Source of the DNA: Mammaliicoccus lentus
GTDB taxonomy: Bacteria; Bacillota; Bacilli; Staphylococcales; Staphylococcaceae
Reading direction: 5' to 3'
Assembly: GCF_002902755.1 (NCBI RefSeq)
Contig: NZ_PPRS01000001.1
Coordinates: 1 to 64,000 of the forward strand
Length of the DNA stretch: 64,000 nt
The notes under the pieces were generated by a model, which did not search any database, was not told where the DNA came from, and saw nothing but the letters and a program-made list of their open reading frames with translations. Each line of letters begins with the position of its first letter. Positions within the stretch are counted from its first letter, which is position 1. The position numbers and the translations under genes are program-made. Below are positions 18,989 through 29,010 of the stretch, piece after piece.

Positions 18989-19876
18989 GTGGAAATTAAA
19001 CAGTTAATATATTTTAGAGAAGTCGCACAACGGGAACACATTTCAGAAGCTGCATTAGAATTAGAAATTGCTCAATCAGCTATTAGCAGACAAATTGCAA
19101 ATTTAGAAAAAGAACTCAATACAGTTTTATTTTTAAGAGAAGGTAGAAATGTAAAATTAACTGAACGTGGTGAATTACTACTATCTTACGCGAATCAAAT
19201 TTTAGATTTAGTAGAAGAAACTACTGAATTATTTATTCATCAAGACCAGACTGATAAGAGAGCTATTAGACTAGCTTATACTGAAAGCTATGTTGCACAA
19301 GCCTTACCTGCAATTATTAAATCGTTTGAACAAGAACATAATATAGAAATAAGACCGATGCTTATGACACCTATAGAAATTGAAGAAGCTCTAAACGCTC
19401 ATCAAATAGACATCGCACTTTGTGAACTAACACCTAAAATGATGAATAATAAAAACACTATTAAAAACACTTTGTTTGAAGAAACTTATAATTTATATGT
19501 TCATAACAACAATGATTTATCTATGAACCCGAAACCACCATTGTCTCAACTCAGTCATCAATATATTTATTATTACAACACACTGCCGGATCAAATCGCA
19601 CAACTTATAAGGAAGCATGCTTCACAAAAAGTATATCGAATTTCAAATCCAACTTTATTAAAACAAACACTACTAGCTGAGAAAGGTGTTTTAATTATCG
19701 CTGATTATTTAAGTGGTGGTATAGAGGATGAACACCTTGTTAAAATACCTCTTACGCACACAGAACTGAAAAGAACAATTTATATCGTCTATCAACAGAA
19801 CAACCAACATGCGCAATTAAATGCATTCGTCAATTTTGCTCAGACTTTACTTCATAGACAAACGACTTATCATTAG
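18989..19876 (+). CDS. gltC: LysR-type activator of glutamate synthase
   Basis: A 295-residue LysR regulator. It has an N-terminal winged helix (EAALELEIAQSAISRQIANL) and a substrate-binding-like effector domain. The GTG at 18989 is preferred: it gives the family start MEIKQLIYF and has AAGAGGTGG 6 bases upstream. The GTG at 18980 lies inside that site. B. subtilis GltC is about 300 residues and its gene is likewise divergent from gltAB. It probably senses 2-oxoglutarate and glutamate. Confidence 0.9.
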   Translation: MEIKQLIYFREVAQREHISEAALELEIAQSAISRQIANLEKELNTVLFLREGRNVKLTERGELLLSYANQILDLVEETTELFIHQDQTDKRAIRLAYTESYVAQALPAIIKSFEQEHNIEIRPMLMTPIEIEEALNAHQIDIALCELTPKMMNNKNTIKNTLFEETYNLYVHNNNDLSMNPKPPLSQLSHQYIYYYNTLPDQIAQLIRKHASQKVYRISNPTLLKQTLLAEKGVLIIADYLSGGIEDEHLVKIPLTHTELKRTIYIVYQQNNQHAQLNAFVNFAQTLLHRQTTYH

Positions 19877-19891
19877 GAGGTAATTAAATCA

Positions 19892-20503
19892 ATGGACTTT
19901 ATTAATAGAACAACCGAAGAGATTGCTCAGGACTTACTAGGGGTAAGACTGATTCATGAAACTGAAGACTTAACTTACACAGGTTATATTGTAGAAACAG
20001 AGGCATATGTAGGTATTCACGATCAAGCTGCACATTCCTTTAACGGGAAAAATACAAAGAGTGTCAAATCGCTATATTGTGAAGGTGGCACAATTTATGC
20101 TCATAGTATGCACAAACAGTTGCTCATCAACTTCGTTACACAAACTGAAGGTGAACCTCAAGGTGTGTTATTAAGAGCTATAGAACCTGAAAATGGCATA
20201 GAACAAATGGAAATCAACCGTAATCACAAGACGGGTGTGGAACTTACAAATGGACCTGGGAAATTCACACAAGCTATGCAAATATCTAAATCACTAGATG
20301 GCACAAAAATTGGAGCGGGCAGTCTTAAAATCGATACGATGAATCGAAAGTACCCTAAAAACATCGATACATCTGCTCGCATTGGCGTACCTAACAAAGG
20401 TGAATGGACAGAAAAACATTTAAGATTTACTGTTGCGGGGCATCCTTATATTTCGAGAGCGAGAAAGCGTGATACATTACCAATAGAACAAACATGGAAA
20501 TAG
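19892..20503 (+). CDS. DNA-3-methyladenine glycosylase, AAG/MPG family
   Basis: A 203-residue enzyme that removes alkylated purines in base excision repair. Family features are the start [10 protein letters not shown], the active-site Glu in [16 protein letters not shown], the hairpin region CEGGTIYAH and the late VGVPNKGEW-like stretch. It begins 15 bases after gltC with AGGAGGTAA, so it is probably cotranscribed with gltC. No functional link to glutamate synthesis is evident. Confidence 0.92.
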   Translation: MDFINRTTEEIAQDLLGVRLIHETEDLTYTGYIVETEAYVGIHDQAAHSFNGKNTKSVKSLYCEGGTIYAHSMHKQLLINFVTQTEGEPQGVLLRAIEPENGIEQMEINRNHKTGVELTNGPGKFTQAMQISKSLDGTKIGAGSLKIDTMNRKYPKNIDTSARIGVPNKGEWTEKHLRFTVAGHPYISRARKRDTLPIEQTWK

Positions 20504-20524
20504 TTTGAATTCACATTTTTTCAT

Positions 20525-20539
20525 ACGTATACTATACGT
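20525..20539. promoter_or_regulatory. perfect-arm palindrome upstream of yibE/yibF-like genes
   Basis: ACGTATA-C-TATACGT has two perfect 7-base arms around one base, 36 bases before the next start codon. It looks like an operator for a dimeric repressor or includes a -10-like TATACT. The regulator is unknown. Confidence 0.4.
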
Positions 20540-20574
20540 TATTCAATACAAATTAAAAGTGATGGTGCAATGAT

Positions 20575-21690
20575 ATGAAACAGCAATTCAAAACGAGTTT
20601 AAAGAAACCTTTCAATATAGCGATATTAGCTTTCATCGTATTATTAATAGGGGCTTTAATCTTCACAAAATATAACGCGCAATTTTATAAGACACCTATT
20701 GGCCACATCACAAATATTACGGATCAAAAAAGTAAAAATACAGTTGACCAAAATAAAAACAAAGATATCGTACATACCGAAAACATAAAATTAAAAATTG
20801 TTAATGGAAAATATAAAGGCAAAACATTAACCGTACCTCATAAATACACAGACTCACTTACTGACTCTGAAAAGTACCGTAAAGGTGATGAAGTTCTCAT
20901 CTCATACACTGGTGAAGAAAGCTCTGCAATTATTAAAGGCTTAAAACGAGATACGTCTGTCGTGTTTATGACCGGATTATTTTTATTCACTTTACTCATG
21001 GTTGGTAGAAAATCTGGCCTTTATTCAATTATCTCGTTGTTTATAAATGTATCTGTCATTTTAATAATGATTAATTATTTCATGAAAAATGATAATCAGC
21101 ATTTCTTTATTTTAATGGCTATAACCGTTATTTTTTCTACTATCATTTCGTTACTTTTAGTCAGTGGTTTTTCAAAAAAGACATTCGTTGCAATTCTTTC
21201 AACATTGCTCGGCACTTTTATCAGTATAGGAATTTCTCAACTGATTATGACTTTAACAAACAGCAATGGCATCAAATATGAAACGATGAGCTTTTTAACA
21301 ATTCAACCAACACAAATATTCTTAGCTTCCATCTTAATCGGTTCTTTAGGAGCCGTTATGGATGTTGCCATCACACTCACAAGTTCGTTATATGAAATAA
21401 AGGCGCAACATCCTACAATATCTATGAAGCGGTTAAAGCAATCTGGTATCAATATAGGTAAAGATATTATGGGTACAATGACCAACATACTATTCTTTGC
21501 ATATTTATCCGGAAGTATCCCAATGGTTATACTTTATTTTAAAAACAACAATACTGTAACGTATACACTATCGATGAATTGGTCCCTTGAAATTTCAAGA
21601 GCTTTGATGGGCGGGATAGGTATTGTCATCACGATTCCTATTACGATTTTTATCGTGATGTTATTTATGCAGAGAGAGGAGGCTAAATAA
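20575..21690 (+). CDS. YibE/YibF family membrane protein
   Basis: A 371-residue protein. It has one N-terminal membrane helix (about 16-32), an extracellular beta-rich region up to about residue 120, and about seven hydrophobic helices. The conserved repeat GAVMDVAITLTSSLYEI lies around residue 262. The family function is not established; export or membrane assembly roles have been suggested. The next gene begins in the stop codon (TAATG), so the two proteins are translationally coupled and probably act together. Confidence 0.85.
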   Translation: MKQQFKTSLKKPFNIAILAFIVLLIGALIFTKYNAQFYKTPIGHITNITDQKSKNTVDQNKNKDIVHTENIKLKIVNGKYKGKTLTVPHKYTDSLTDSEKYRKGDEVLISYTGEESSAIIKGLKRDTSVVFMTGLFLFTLLMVGRKSGLYSIISLFINVSVILIMINYFMKNDNQHFFILMAITVIFSTIISLLLVSGFSKKTFVAILSTLLGTFISIGISQLIMTLTNSNGIKYETMSFLTIQPTQIFLASILIGSLGAVMDVAITLTSSLYEIKAQHPTISMKRLKQSGINIGKDIMGTMTNILFFAYLSGSIPMVILYFKNNNTVTYTLSMNWSLEISRALMGGIGIVITIPITIFIVMLFMQREEAK

Positions 21691-22457
21691 TGGATACTAC
21701 TTTCATTTTAGCTGTTATCCTTCTCATTTTAATGATTTTAGTTGGAGGCAAAACAGGATTCCGTTCATTTATAACATTATTCTTAAACATATTCACATTA
21801 TTTATCGCAATATTACTTATTATCTATAAAGCACCAATCTTTATCGTGCTTATCATCTTTTGTTTATTAATAGCATGCATCAATTTGTTCTATATCAATG
21901 AATATAATACAAAAACACAATCAGCATTTTTAGCTACAATAATAACAACGCTCATTCTCATAGGATTAATATACTTTATTGTAGATATATCTATGTTGCA
22001 AGGTTTCACAGAAGAAGAACAAGATGAAACTTATATCTTTTCGATGAATATCGGTATTAACTATGCACAATTAATGGTCTTTACCATCGTTTTAGCTGTA
22101 ATTGCAGCTGTAATAGATTTAACAATTTCTATCAGTTCTCCTATGTACGAGCTATATGAAGCACAACCAAATATATCTTTAAAACAACTCTTTAAATCTG
22201 GACTTACTATAGGTAGAGATATATTATCAACAACAACAAACACAATATATTTTGCTTATATAGGCGGACAAATTACATTGTTCTTTTGGTTTGGAAAATT
22301 AAATTATACATTTGGAGAAATTATAAACGCTAAAATATTTGCAGCTGAAATCATTTCAATATTATTAGGTGGTATAGCAGTCAGTATCGCTATTCCTATA
22401 ACGTCTATCATCACAGTACAATTAATAAAAAGACGCAATAAATTAAATGAACATTAG
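21690..22457 (+). CDS. YibE/YibF family membrane protein, second subunit
   Basis: A 255-residue membrane protein with about seven to eight helices and no extracellular domain. The motif AVIDLTISISSPMYELYEAQP near residue 138 parallels the partner protein and defines the family. It overlaps the upstream gene by one base. Both genes are followed by the repeat/terminator at 22502-22618. Function is unknown; pairing with the preceding gene is conserved in low-GC Gram-positives. Confidence 0.85.
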   Translation: MDTTFILAVILLILMILVGGKTGFRSFITLFLNIFTLFIAILLIIYKAPIFIVLIIFCLLIACINLFYINEYNTKTQSAFLATIITTLILIGLIYFIVDISMLQGFTEEEQDETYIFSMNIGINYAQLMVFTIVLAVIAAVIDLTISISSPMYELYEAQPNISLKQLFKSGLTIGRDILSTTTNTIYFAYIGGQITLFFWFGKLNYTFGEIINAKIFAAEIISILLGGIAVSIAIPITSIITVQLIKRRNKLNEH

Positions 22458-22501
22458 AGTATGTAAAAAAGTTCGAAAATAAACTCCTTACTCAAAATAA
22501 T

Positions 22502-22618
22502 GGGAGTGGGACTAGGGTTGGAAAAAGCTTGATATAAGCGCATTTTCAATCCAGTCAGCTACTGCCATTATAATAAAAGAGGCTGAGACAAGTATTTATG
22601 TCCCAGCCTCATTTTTTA
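22502..22618 (+). repeat. dispersed intergenic repeat, copy A, ending in a terminator hairpin
   Basis: It contains GGGAGTGGGACTAGG, GAAAAAGCTTGATATAAGCG, CCAGTCAGCTACTGCC and the hairpin GAGGCTGAGACA/TGTCCCAGCCTC (22579-22610) with one mismatch and a T run. The same blocks recur at 43786-43948 (reversed) and 51005-51110. It ends transcription after the YibE/F pair. Confidence 0.8.
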
Positions 22619-22675
22619 TAAAACTTTCGATTTTGTTCGTTCTCAAGAACATTTATCTTCTGAATTCTTTTCTAA

Positions 22676-23605
22676 TTAAATAGGCTCTAAATTTGATTCA
22701 ATTTCTTCTCTCTTAGACTCTAAGAAATTTGGTAAATCTAATTTTTCTCCTAGTTGATCAATATCATCGTATGGGACACCCGGTCCTTCTGTAGCAAATT
22801 CAATTAATATATGTGAATGTCTGTAGTACAAGCTTTTGAAGAAATCTCTATCTATTATGCCGGAATGTACGACATTCTTACTATCTAATAGCTCTTTTAC
22901 TTTCTTTAACTCTTCTTCATCCGCGACTGATAAAGCAAGGTGGTGAATACTACCTTTACCCGGTTTTCCTCTTTTTCCTTGTTCTTCAACTAGTACGATA
23001 TCACTATACAATCCTTCTTGATCTCTTGTATAAAGCAATTCACTTTCGGAATCAGCGACATCAAAGTTTAAATCATTTTCCAAGAAGTTTTTCATATCAG
23101 TAACTTGGTCCATTTTAAATTCTATTGGCCCCATGCCCATAATCTGGTGTTCTTTCGGAACATCTGAATAACTATTATTACGCCAATCTTGAGGCGTCCT
23201 TCTATCACCGTTCGGTAACAATACCATTTCTAGACCTTCATGGTCACGAAAATGCAGTGCCATAAGCCCATTGTAAATGCCAATCGCATCATGGTCGACG
23301 TCCATTTCTTCAAAGCGCTCTTTCCAATAACTTAAACTTTCTTCACTAGGTACAAGCAATCCTATTCTAGATATACTATTCGTACCTTTGTAAGTTTGAC
23401 CCATCGACTTTAACTCAAAAAATGTTAATGACGTTCCAGGTGTGCCAACTTCATCTCCATAAAATAAATGGTACATAGATGTATCATCTTGATTGACTGT
23501 CTTTAAATACAATCGTAAACCAAGTTTGTTTACATAGAAATCTTTATTTAACTTCGCATCTTTCGTTAACATTGAAATATGATGATGCCTTAATATTTCT
23601 ACCAT
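22676..23605 (-). CDS. VOC family ring-cleaving dioxygenase-like protein
   Basis: A 309-residue protein with two vicinal-oxygen-chelate modules (about 1-140 and 150-285). It has His in LRHHHISM and in SIHHLALSV, and Glu in HILIEFATEGPG, which fit the metal triad of the MhqA/MhqO-type dioxygenases linked to quinone resistance. The substrate cannot be read from sequence. AGGAGG precedes the ATG. It stands alone, convergent with yibF and divergent from the MFS gene. Confidence 0.8.
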   Translation of the reverse strand: MVEILRHHHISMLTKDAKLNKDFYVNKLGLRLYLKTVNQDDTSMYHLFYGDEVGTPGTSLTFFELKSMGQTYKGTNSISRIGLLVPSEESLSYWKERFEEMDVDHDAIGIYNGLMALHFRDHEGLEMVLLPNGDRRTPQDWRNNSYSDVPKEHQIMGMGPIEFKMDQVTDMKNFLENDLNFDVADSESELLYTRDQEGLYSDIVLVEEQGKRGKPGKGSIHHLALSVADEEELKKVKELLDSKNVVHSGIIDRDFFKSLYYRHSHILIEFATEGPGVPYDDIDQLGEKLDLPNFLESKREEIESNLEPI

Positions 23606-23782
23606 AATTGTACCTCCTATATATTTAAGTACATTATAACTGTTTCATTATCCATGCACAAAAATACAACTCACTTTATACACCGTTCGCAGTGGACTCA
23701 GTGAGAGGGTAGTCTTAATATGCATATTTTTCGAAAAATCATTTTTTTAAATGTATGATTAAAAAATAAGGAGAGATGCGTC

Positions 23783-24946
23783 ATGACAAGTGAACAGAAA
23801 AAGAGATCAATTTCTTTGTTATTAGCTGGTTTTATTATTTTTTCCAGTTTATATGTAACTCAACCGATATTTAATGGCTTAAGTCACTATTTTGATGTTT
23901 CGTTATCTGATGTGAGCTTAACACTTTCTATTTCTACTTTTATGCTAGGTGTCGGATTAGTTATCGTTCCAATGTTAAACAACATTGAAAAAAAACGTAT
24001 GATGTCTATCTCTGTATTATTAGTGAGTATACTTTCTTTGATTAGTGTATTTGTTAAGCAATTTGAAGTTTTCTTAGTGATTCGAGGATTAATGGGTTTA
24101 GTACTTAGTGGCGTTCCTTCTACTGCCATGGCATATATTGCTGATGAAGTTCATAAAGACCGTGTAAGTAAGGTTATGGGTTTATATGTTGCAGGCACAA
24201 CGTTTGGTGGTATGTCTGGACGTGTCGTTGTCGGTATTTTAACTGATCTATTCAATTGGCAAATTGCAATTGGTGCATTAAGCGTAATTAATTTAATTTT
24301 TGCTATTTTGATGGTCTCTTTATTACCTGTATCAAAAGTCCAAACTCCGAACTGGATTTCCCCTAAACAACATTTGCTTAAATACATTAAATTATTAAAA
24401 ATTCCAGCAGTTTTAAAAACAATGTCATTATCATTTTTATTAATGGGTACATTCGTGACAATTTACAGTTATATTACTGTTAGATTTGAACAACCTCCAT
24501 TCTCTTTAAGCGAATCCACTATTGCTTTTATATTTATACTTTATTTAATTGGTACATATAGCTCTATCAATTTCGGTAAATTAAGTATTAAACTTGGTGT
24601 TAAAAAAGCTTACGCACTTGCCATTACCATTATGATTGTAGGAATTGCCTTAACATTCATCACATACTTACCTATTGATATTGTAGGTTTAGCAGCAATG
24701 ACATTTGGATTCTTTGGTGCACATTCTATTCAAAGTAGTTATATAGCGACACTTACAGAATCAAGCAAATCTCATGCGTCTACATTATATTTACTAGGAT
24801 ACTATGTAGGCTCAAGTTTATTAACAATATTAGGCGGTTATATCTATGTACATTTAGAATGGTTAGGCATTGGTATATTGTCACTACTCTTAACCTTTAT
24901 AGCTGTGTTCATTAGCCGTTCTCTATTTAGAGATAGCACAACTTAA
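23783..24946 (+). CDS. MFS transporter (YnfM/AraJ-like)
   Basis: A 387-residue permease with 12 predicted helices and no large soluble domain. The loop 2-3 motif is weak; GLYVAGTTFGGMSGRVVVG between helices 5 and 6 is a typical MFS stretch. Substrate is unknown. AAGGAGAG precedes the ATG. It converges on the opine-dehydrogenase-like gene across a shared terminator, so a shared pathway is only a possibility. Confidence 0.85.
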   Translation: MTSEQKKRSISLLLAGFIIFSSLYVTQPIFNGLSHYFDVSLSDVSLTLSISTFMLGVGLVIVPMLNNIEKKRMMSISVLLVSILSLISVFVKQFEVFLVIRGLMGLVLSGVPSTAMAYIADEVHKDRVSKVMGLYVAGTTFGGMSGRVVVGILTDLFNWQIAIGALSVINLIFAILMVSLLPVSKVQTPNWISPKQHLLKYIKLLKIPAVLKTMSLSFLLMGTFVTIYSYITVRFEQPPFSLSESTIAFIFILYLIGTYSSINFGKLSIKLGVKKAYALAITIMIVGIALTFITYLPIDIVGLAAMTFGFFGAHSIQSSYIATLTESSKSHASTLYLLGYYVGSSLLTILGGYIYVHLEWLGIGILSLLLTFIAVFISRSLFRDSTT

Positions 24947-24962
24947 ATAATTTATTAATACA

Positions 24963-25012
24963 AAAAAAGTAAAGACATCTACAGTGTGTAAATGTCTTTA
25001 CTCTTTTTTTAT
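24963..25012. terminator. bidirectional terminator
   Basis: AAAGTAAAGACAT and ATGTCTTTACTCTTT form a long stem with A and T runs on opposite sides. It lies between convergent genes and can serve both. Confidence 0.85.
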
Positions 25013-25029
25013 TGTTAACACTTTTTGCT

Positions 25030-26100
25030 TTATGCTAAACCTAGCTTTTCTAGTCCAAGTTCTTCTACTGTTAGACCTTCTTCAAAGAATTCTCTTTCTA
25101 GAATTGTTGATGCAATAGCGATAATTGCATCTATATTAGGTGTCTCTACGCCGATAACTTTCCCTAAACTTGACCAAAGTACTAATCCGTATGCAATATC
25201 TTCTGTAAGATAGCGATTGTCTACTGAATTTGGTCCATGTATTTGAGAAAAGACAGGACTGTCATTAAATAATTTATTAAGAGGGACGTTTTCGTCTTCT
25301 ATTGATAAATAACCTCTTTCAATACGAGCACCTTTAGCAGTATTTAACTCAAACCCTAATTTTCTTCCGAGTGCCAATCTTTCTAATTCTACAGCATGAA
25401 GTAATTTTAACGTATGAGGTGTAATACCTTCTGAATACAATGAGAAATCTTTTGAGTAATCTATTCGACCAACGTTTAATAAAGTTGGTCCAGGATGTAC
25501 TTCTGGGTTACCGTTTTCTAGGTTTGTTTTCCATAAACTTTCTTCTTTAACAACATAAGGGTATAACTTCTCTACTAATTTAAAGCTTTCATTTAAATAA
25601 GTTTTATAATATGTTGAAAAGTGAACTTTTTTCACATTTAAAGATAAGTTTACTTCTGCAGTATCATAATTAACACGCGTAGCATACGTTAATGTGTTAA
25701 CTTCAGCAAATTGTGGTCTAAAATCAATATGCTTAGATTCTAATACATTAATAAACCTAATAGATCCCATTGCTGCTGCCATATTAAAGAGTATTAATTG
25801 ATTCTCTTTAACAAAAGGCGCCATCGTTTTAGCATAATGTTCTATAAATGATGATGGTATAATCATTTGAATTAATTCTGCATCTTTCAATACATATTCA
25901 ATATCATCACTAATATTCGTGAATTTTATAAACTTACTATCGCCTTCATTATTAAATTCAAATCCACCTTTTTCAAAAGCTTTATCAAATTTATTTATAG
26001 ACTGATTTCGGCAATATAATTTAACCTCGTGACCTTTATCTATCATATCTAAAGCAGCTGTTACTGCACCATTACCTGAGCCAACAATTGCAATTTTCAT
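25030..26100 (-). CDS. NAD/NADP octopine/nopaline dehydrogenase family protein
   Basis: A 356-residue protein. An N-terminal Rossmann fold begins IAIVGSGNGAVTAALDM, and the C-terminal opine-dehydrogenase domain has NPEVHPGPTLLNVGRID and ELERLALGRKLG. Such enzymes reductively join an amino acid to a 2-oxo acid, or the reverse. It does not resemble the longer staphylopine dehydrogenase CntM. It lies 107 bases after rocD in the same direction, so ornithine or a related amino acid may be the amino donor; this is inference. Confidence 0.8.
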   Translation of the reverse strand: MKIAIVGSGNGAVTAALDMIDKGHEVKLYCRNQSINKFDKAFEKGGFEFNNEGDSKFIKFTNISDDIEYVLKDAELIQMIIPSSFIEHYAKTMAPFVKENQLILFNMAAAMGSIRFINVLESKHIDFRPQFAEVNTLTYATRVNYDTAEVNLSLNVKKVHFSTYYKTYLNESFKLVEKLYPYVVKEESLWKTNLENGNPEVHPGPTLLNVGRIDYSKDFSLYSEGITPHTLKLLHAVELERLALGRKLGFELNTAKGARIERGYLSIEDENVPLNKLFNDSPVFSQIHGPNSVDNRYLTEDIAYGLVLWSSLGKVIGVETPNIDAIIAIASTILEREFFEEGLTVEELGLEKLGLA

Positions 26101-26207
26101 TTTTAAAACTCCTTTCTTTTAGCATCATAAATAATTGCTTATTTTATAAATGCCCAAGAAATTTTAACATAATGATTACAATTATTAACTAAAAACGTTT
26201 AAAAATT

Positions 26208-27419
26208 TTATTTTTCATTTAATTCTTTCGTTGATACACGCTCTATAACACCAGTTATAACGTTAATGATGGTATCAATATCTTTATCTTCAATAACTAA
26301 TGGAGGTGCCAAACGAATAATATTTCCTTGCGTTTCTTTACATAAAACACCTTGTTGATTAATTTCTGATACTATTTCTTGTGCATTTTCATTGAGTTCT
26401 ATTCCCATAAATAAACCACGGCCCCTTACTTCTTTAATAATTGGACTTTTAATTTCTTGGAGACCCTTTAATAATTTATCTCCTAATTCTACAGAGCGCT
26501 CTGGTAGAGACTCATCGATTAACACATCTAATGATGCTATTGAAACCGCGCAAGCTAATGGATTACCACCAAAAGTCGATCCATGTGTTCCAGGTGTCAG
26601 AACTTGCATAATATCATCATTAGCAGCTATTGCTGATATTGGATAAAAGCCACCACCTAAAGCTTTTCCGAGTAATATTATATCCGCTTCAACGTCTTCC
26701 CACTCAATTGCTAACATCTTACCAGTTCTGCCTAATCCGACTTGAATTTCATCAGCTATTAATAATATATTATGTTCATCACATAATTCTTTAACTTCTT
26801 TAATAAAGTTCTTTGGTGGAATATTGACGCCACCTTCACCTTGTATTGGTTCTAATATAATAGCTGCAGTTTGAGATGTGATTTTAGAAGATAAATCCTC
26901 AATGTTTCCAAATTCACTATATTTTATATTGCCAGCTAGCTCACCAAACCCTTCTTTATATTGATCATTTGATGATAAAGATAATGAGCCTATTGTTCTA
27001 CCATGAAAGTTACCTTCCATTGCTATAATTTCAGCATCATGCGCATTTAAACCTTTCACATCTTGTGACCATTTTGTCGCAACTTTAATCGCTGTTTCTA
27101 CCGCTTCAGTTCCAGTATTCATCGGCAAGACTTTATTTTTATTCGTCAGTTTGCATACTTTTTCTTCCCAAACGCCTAAATTATCACTATATAAAGCTCT
27201 TGAAGTCATCGTAATCTTTTGGCTTTGTTCCAAGAATGCTTGAATGATTTTTGGATGACAATGTCCTTGATTTAATACAGAGAAACCTGACACACAATCA
27301 ATATATGTATTACCTTCTGAATCTTTAACATATGCACCTTTACCTTCTGTCAAAACAATATTTAAAGGGCTATAGTTATTCGGGCTATACTTTTCAGTTA
27401 GTTCAATATAATTATTCAT
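26208..27419 (-). CDS. rocD: ornithine aminotransferase
   Basis: A 403-residue PLP class III aminotransferase. It shows NTGTEAVETAIK, NFHGRTIGS, IADEIQVGLGRTG and the PLP lysine in LLGKALGGGFYP near residue 253. RocD converts ornithine and 2-oxoglutarate to glutamate semialdehyde and glutamate. The length is normal. It is followed by the opine-dehydrogenase-like gene. No rocA or rocF is nearby. The ATG follows GGTGGATG. An arginine-type operator could not be identified with confidence. Confidence 0.9.
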   Translation of the reverse strand: MNNYIELTEKYSPNNYSPLNIVLTEGKGAYVKDSEGNTYIDCVSGFSVLNQGHCHPKIIQAFLEQSQKITMTSRALYSDNLGVWEEKVCKLTNKNKVLPMNTGTEAVETAIKVATKWSQDVKGLNAHDAEIIAMEGNFHGRTIGSLSLSSNDQYKEGFGELAGNIKYSEFGNIEDLSSKITSQTAAIILEPIQGEGGVNIPPKNFIKEVKELCDEHNILLIADEIQVGLGRTGKMLAIEWEDVEADIILLGKALGGGFYPISAIAANDDIMQVLTPGTHGSTFGGNPLACAVSIASLDVLIDESLPERSVELGDKLLKGLQEIKSPIIKEVRGRGLFMGIELNENAQEIVSEINQQGVLCKETQGNIIRLAPPLVIEDKDIDTIINVITGVIERVSTKELNEK

Positions 27420-27504
27420 TTAACATCCACCTTCATAATAAATATTCTATATTTCGTATTATTATTCATATATGATACATATTATCGGAGAATAAGTCAA
27501 AACA

Positions 27505-27531
27505 AAAAGAGAAGTTTTTCACTTCTCTTTT
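27505..27531. terminator. hairpin terminator between rocD promoter region and SDR gene
   Basis: AAAAGAGAAG and CTTCTCTTTT form a 10-bp stem with A and T runs on both sides. It lies just before the upstream end of rocD and just after the SDR gene stop in minus-strand order reversed, so it mainly prevents read-through in either direction. Confidence 0.6.
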
Positions 27532-27546
27532 AATAATTTAATCTAT

Positions 27547-28443
27547 TTAATTTAATAAGTCTTTGATTGCTTCATCAATTTCTGGATATTTAAATGGAAA
27601 ACGCATCTCCAATAATTTCTTAGGAAATACTCTTTGTACATCTAATATCATTGTCGATTGTTCACCTAAGACCGCCCTTAAAGCAAATTTTGGTCCTGGC
27701 AAGAAATGCGGTCTATTTATAGTTTGAGCAATTGTTTTTCCTAACACTTTTTGACGCACAGGGTTTGGACTACAAATATTATACACACCTTGTTTATCTT
27801 TATTATTAATTAAAGTTGTTATGGCCTCTTTTAAGTCTTCAAGATGTATCCAGCTCATCCACTGTTCTCCTGAACCTAAAGAACCGCCAACAAAGAATTT
27901 ATAAGGCTTAACCATTGTAGTCAAAGCTCCTCCCTTATTAGAAAGAATGATACCAAATCTACCGATAACGACTCTTGTTCCTAATTCTTTAAATAATAAT
28001 GCTGTTTCTTCCCATCTTTCAACGACTGTAGATAAGAAGTCATGAGATAAGAATTGATCATATTCGTCATAAGATACAACTTTGGAAGGTGGATAATAAC
28101 CAACTGCGCTCGCGTTAAATAATACTTCTGGTGCATAGTCTTGTGCCTCAAAAAATTTAAACAAACGATTCGTTGATTCTATACGGCTATTCATAATAGT
28201 TTCTTTAGAATCCTCTGTCCAACGGTTCATTAAACTAGCTCCGGCTAAATTGATTACAACATCTATTTTCGGTATTGCTTTTTCCCAATTTTCTTTCGAC
28301 CAATTAATATAATATAAAGATGTATTGTTAGAATCTCTATCACTTCTCGTTAGAACATAGACCTCATCGTTATTTGCCAAATAATAATCAACTAGTTCAC
28401 TTCCTACTAAACCTGTGCCACCTGTTATGAGTATTCTTTTCAT
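27547..28443 (-). CDS. TIGR01777 family NAD-dependent epimerase/oxidoreductase
   Basis: A 298-residue extended short-chain dehydrogenase. The NAD(P) site is ITGGTGLVGSELV at residues 5-17. VINLAGASLMNRW follows and is typical of the TIGR01777/YfcH group, as is the C-terminal DUF1731-like end. No substrate is known for the family. It is a single gene between the rocD region and a divergent GNAT. Confidence 0.88.
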   Translation of the reverse strand: MKRILITGGTGLVGSELVDYYLANNDEVYVLTRSDRDSNNTSLYYINWSKENWEKAIPKIDVVINLAGASLMNRWTEDSKETIMNSRIESTNRLFKFFEAQDYAPEVLFNASAVGYYPPSKVVSYDEYDQFLSHDFLSTVVERWEETALLFKELGTRVVIGRFGIILSNKGGALTTMVKPYKFFVGGSLGSGEQWMSWIHLEDLKEAITTLINNKDKQGVYNICSPNPVRQKVLGKTIAQTINRPHFLPGPKFALRAVLGEQSTMILDVQRVFPKKLLEMRFPFKYPEIDEAIKDLLN

Positions 28444-28550
28444 TTTATCCCTACTTTAATTTAAGTTGTTTTATTTGTTCATCTATAATGGTACTATACC
28501 CTTAAATCAAAAAATGACCCATAATAAATAAACGACAAGGAGTAGTTATC

Positions 28551-29003
28551 ATGCATATAAGAAAAGCAACGATTGATGACTTAAATATAATTGTAAAACT
28601 AAGAAAACAACAATTAATAGATGAAGGCTCAAACCCCATTATAGATATTGATCATGATTTAGAAACATTTTTTACAAATGTCATAACAGACGAATCTCTT
28701 TATCAGCTTTTAGCAGTCGAAAATGAAGAAGTAATTGCTACGGGCGCAATTATTTATTATCCATTTCCTCCTTCATACATAAACCAATCAGGAGAACGTG
28801 CATACGTAACTAATATATACACACATCCTAACTTTAGAGGTCATGGCATCGCACAACAAATTATTTCTTTACTCATTAAAGATGCTGAAGCGCGTGACAT
28901 TAAAAAAATATTTTTAGCTGCTTCTCCTTTAGGTAAACCCGTTTATAAAAAATTAGGATTTGAAGAAGCACCTGAATGGATGGAAATAAATTATGATTTA
29001 TAA
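28551..29003 (+). CDS. GNAT family N-acetyltransferase
   Basis: A 150-residue acetyltransferase with the acetyl-CoA loop in YTHPNFRGHGIAQQIISLL and the C-terminal motif AASPLGKPVYKKLGFEEAPEW. The substrate is unknown. AAGGAG precedes the ATG. It converges on the SMR genes with an 8-base gap and no separate terminator. Confidence 0.88.
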   Translation: MHIRKATIDDLNIIVKLRKQQLIDEGSNPIIDIDHDLETFFTNVITDESLYQLLAVENEEVIATGAIIYYPFPPSYINQSGERAYVTNIYTHPNFRGHGIAQQIISLLIKDAEARDIKKIFLAASPLGKPVYKKLGFEEAPEWMEINYDL

Positions 29004-29010
29004 AATAACG

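Noticed and set aside
25030-26100. Staphylopine dehydrogenase CntM
   Set aside because: Shorter, different conserved motifs, and no cntK/cntL or transporter genes nearby.
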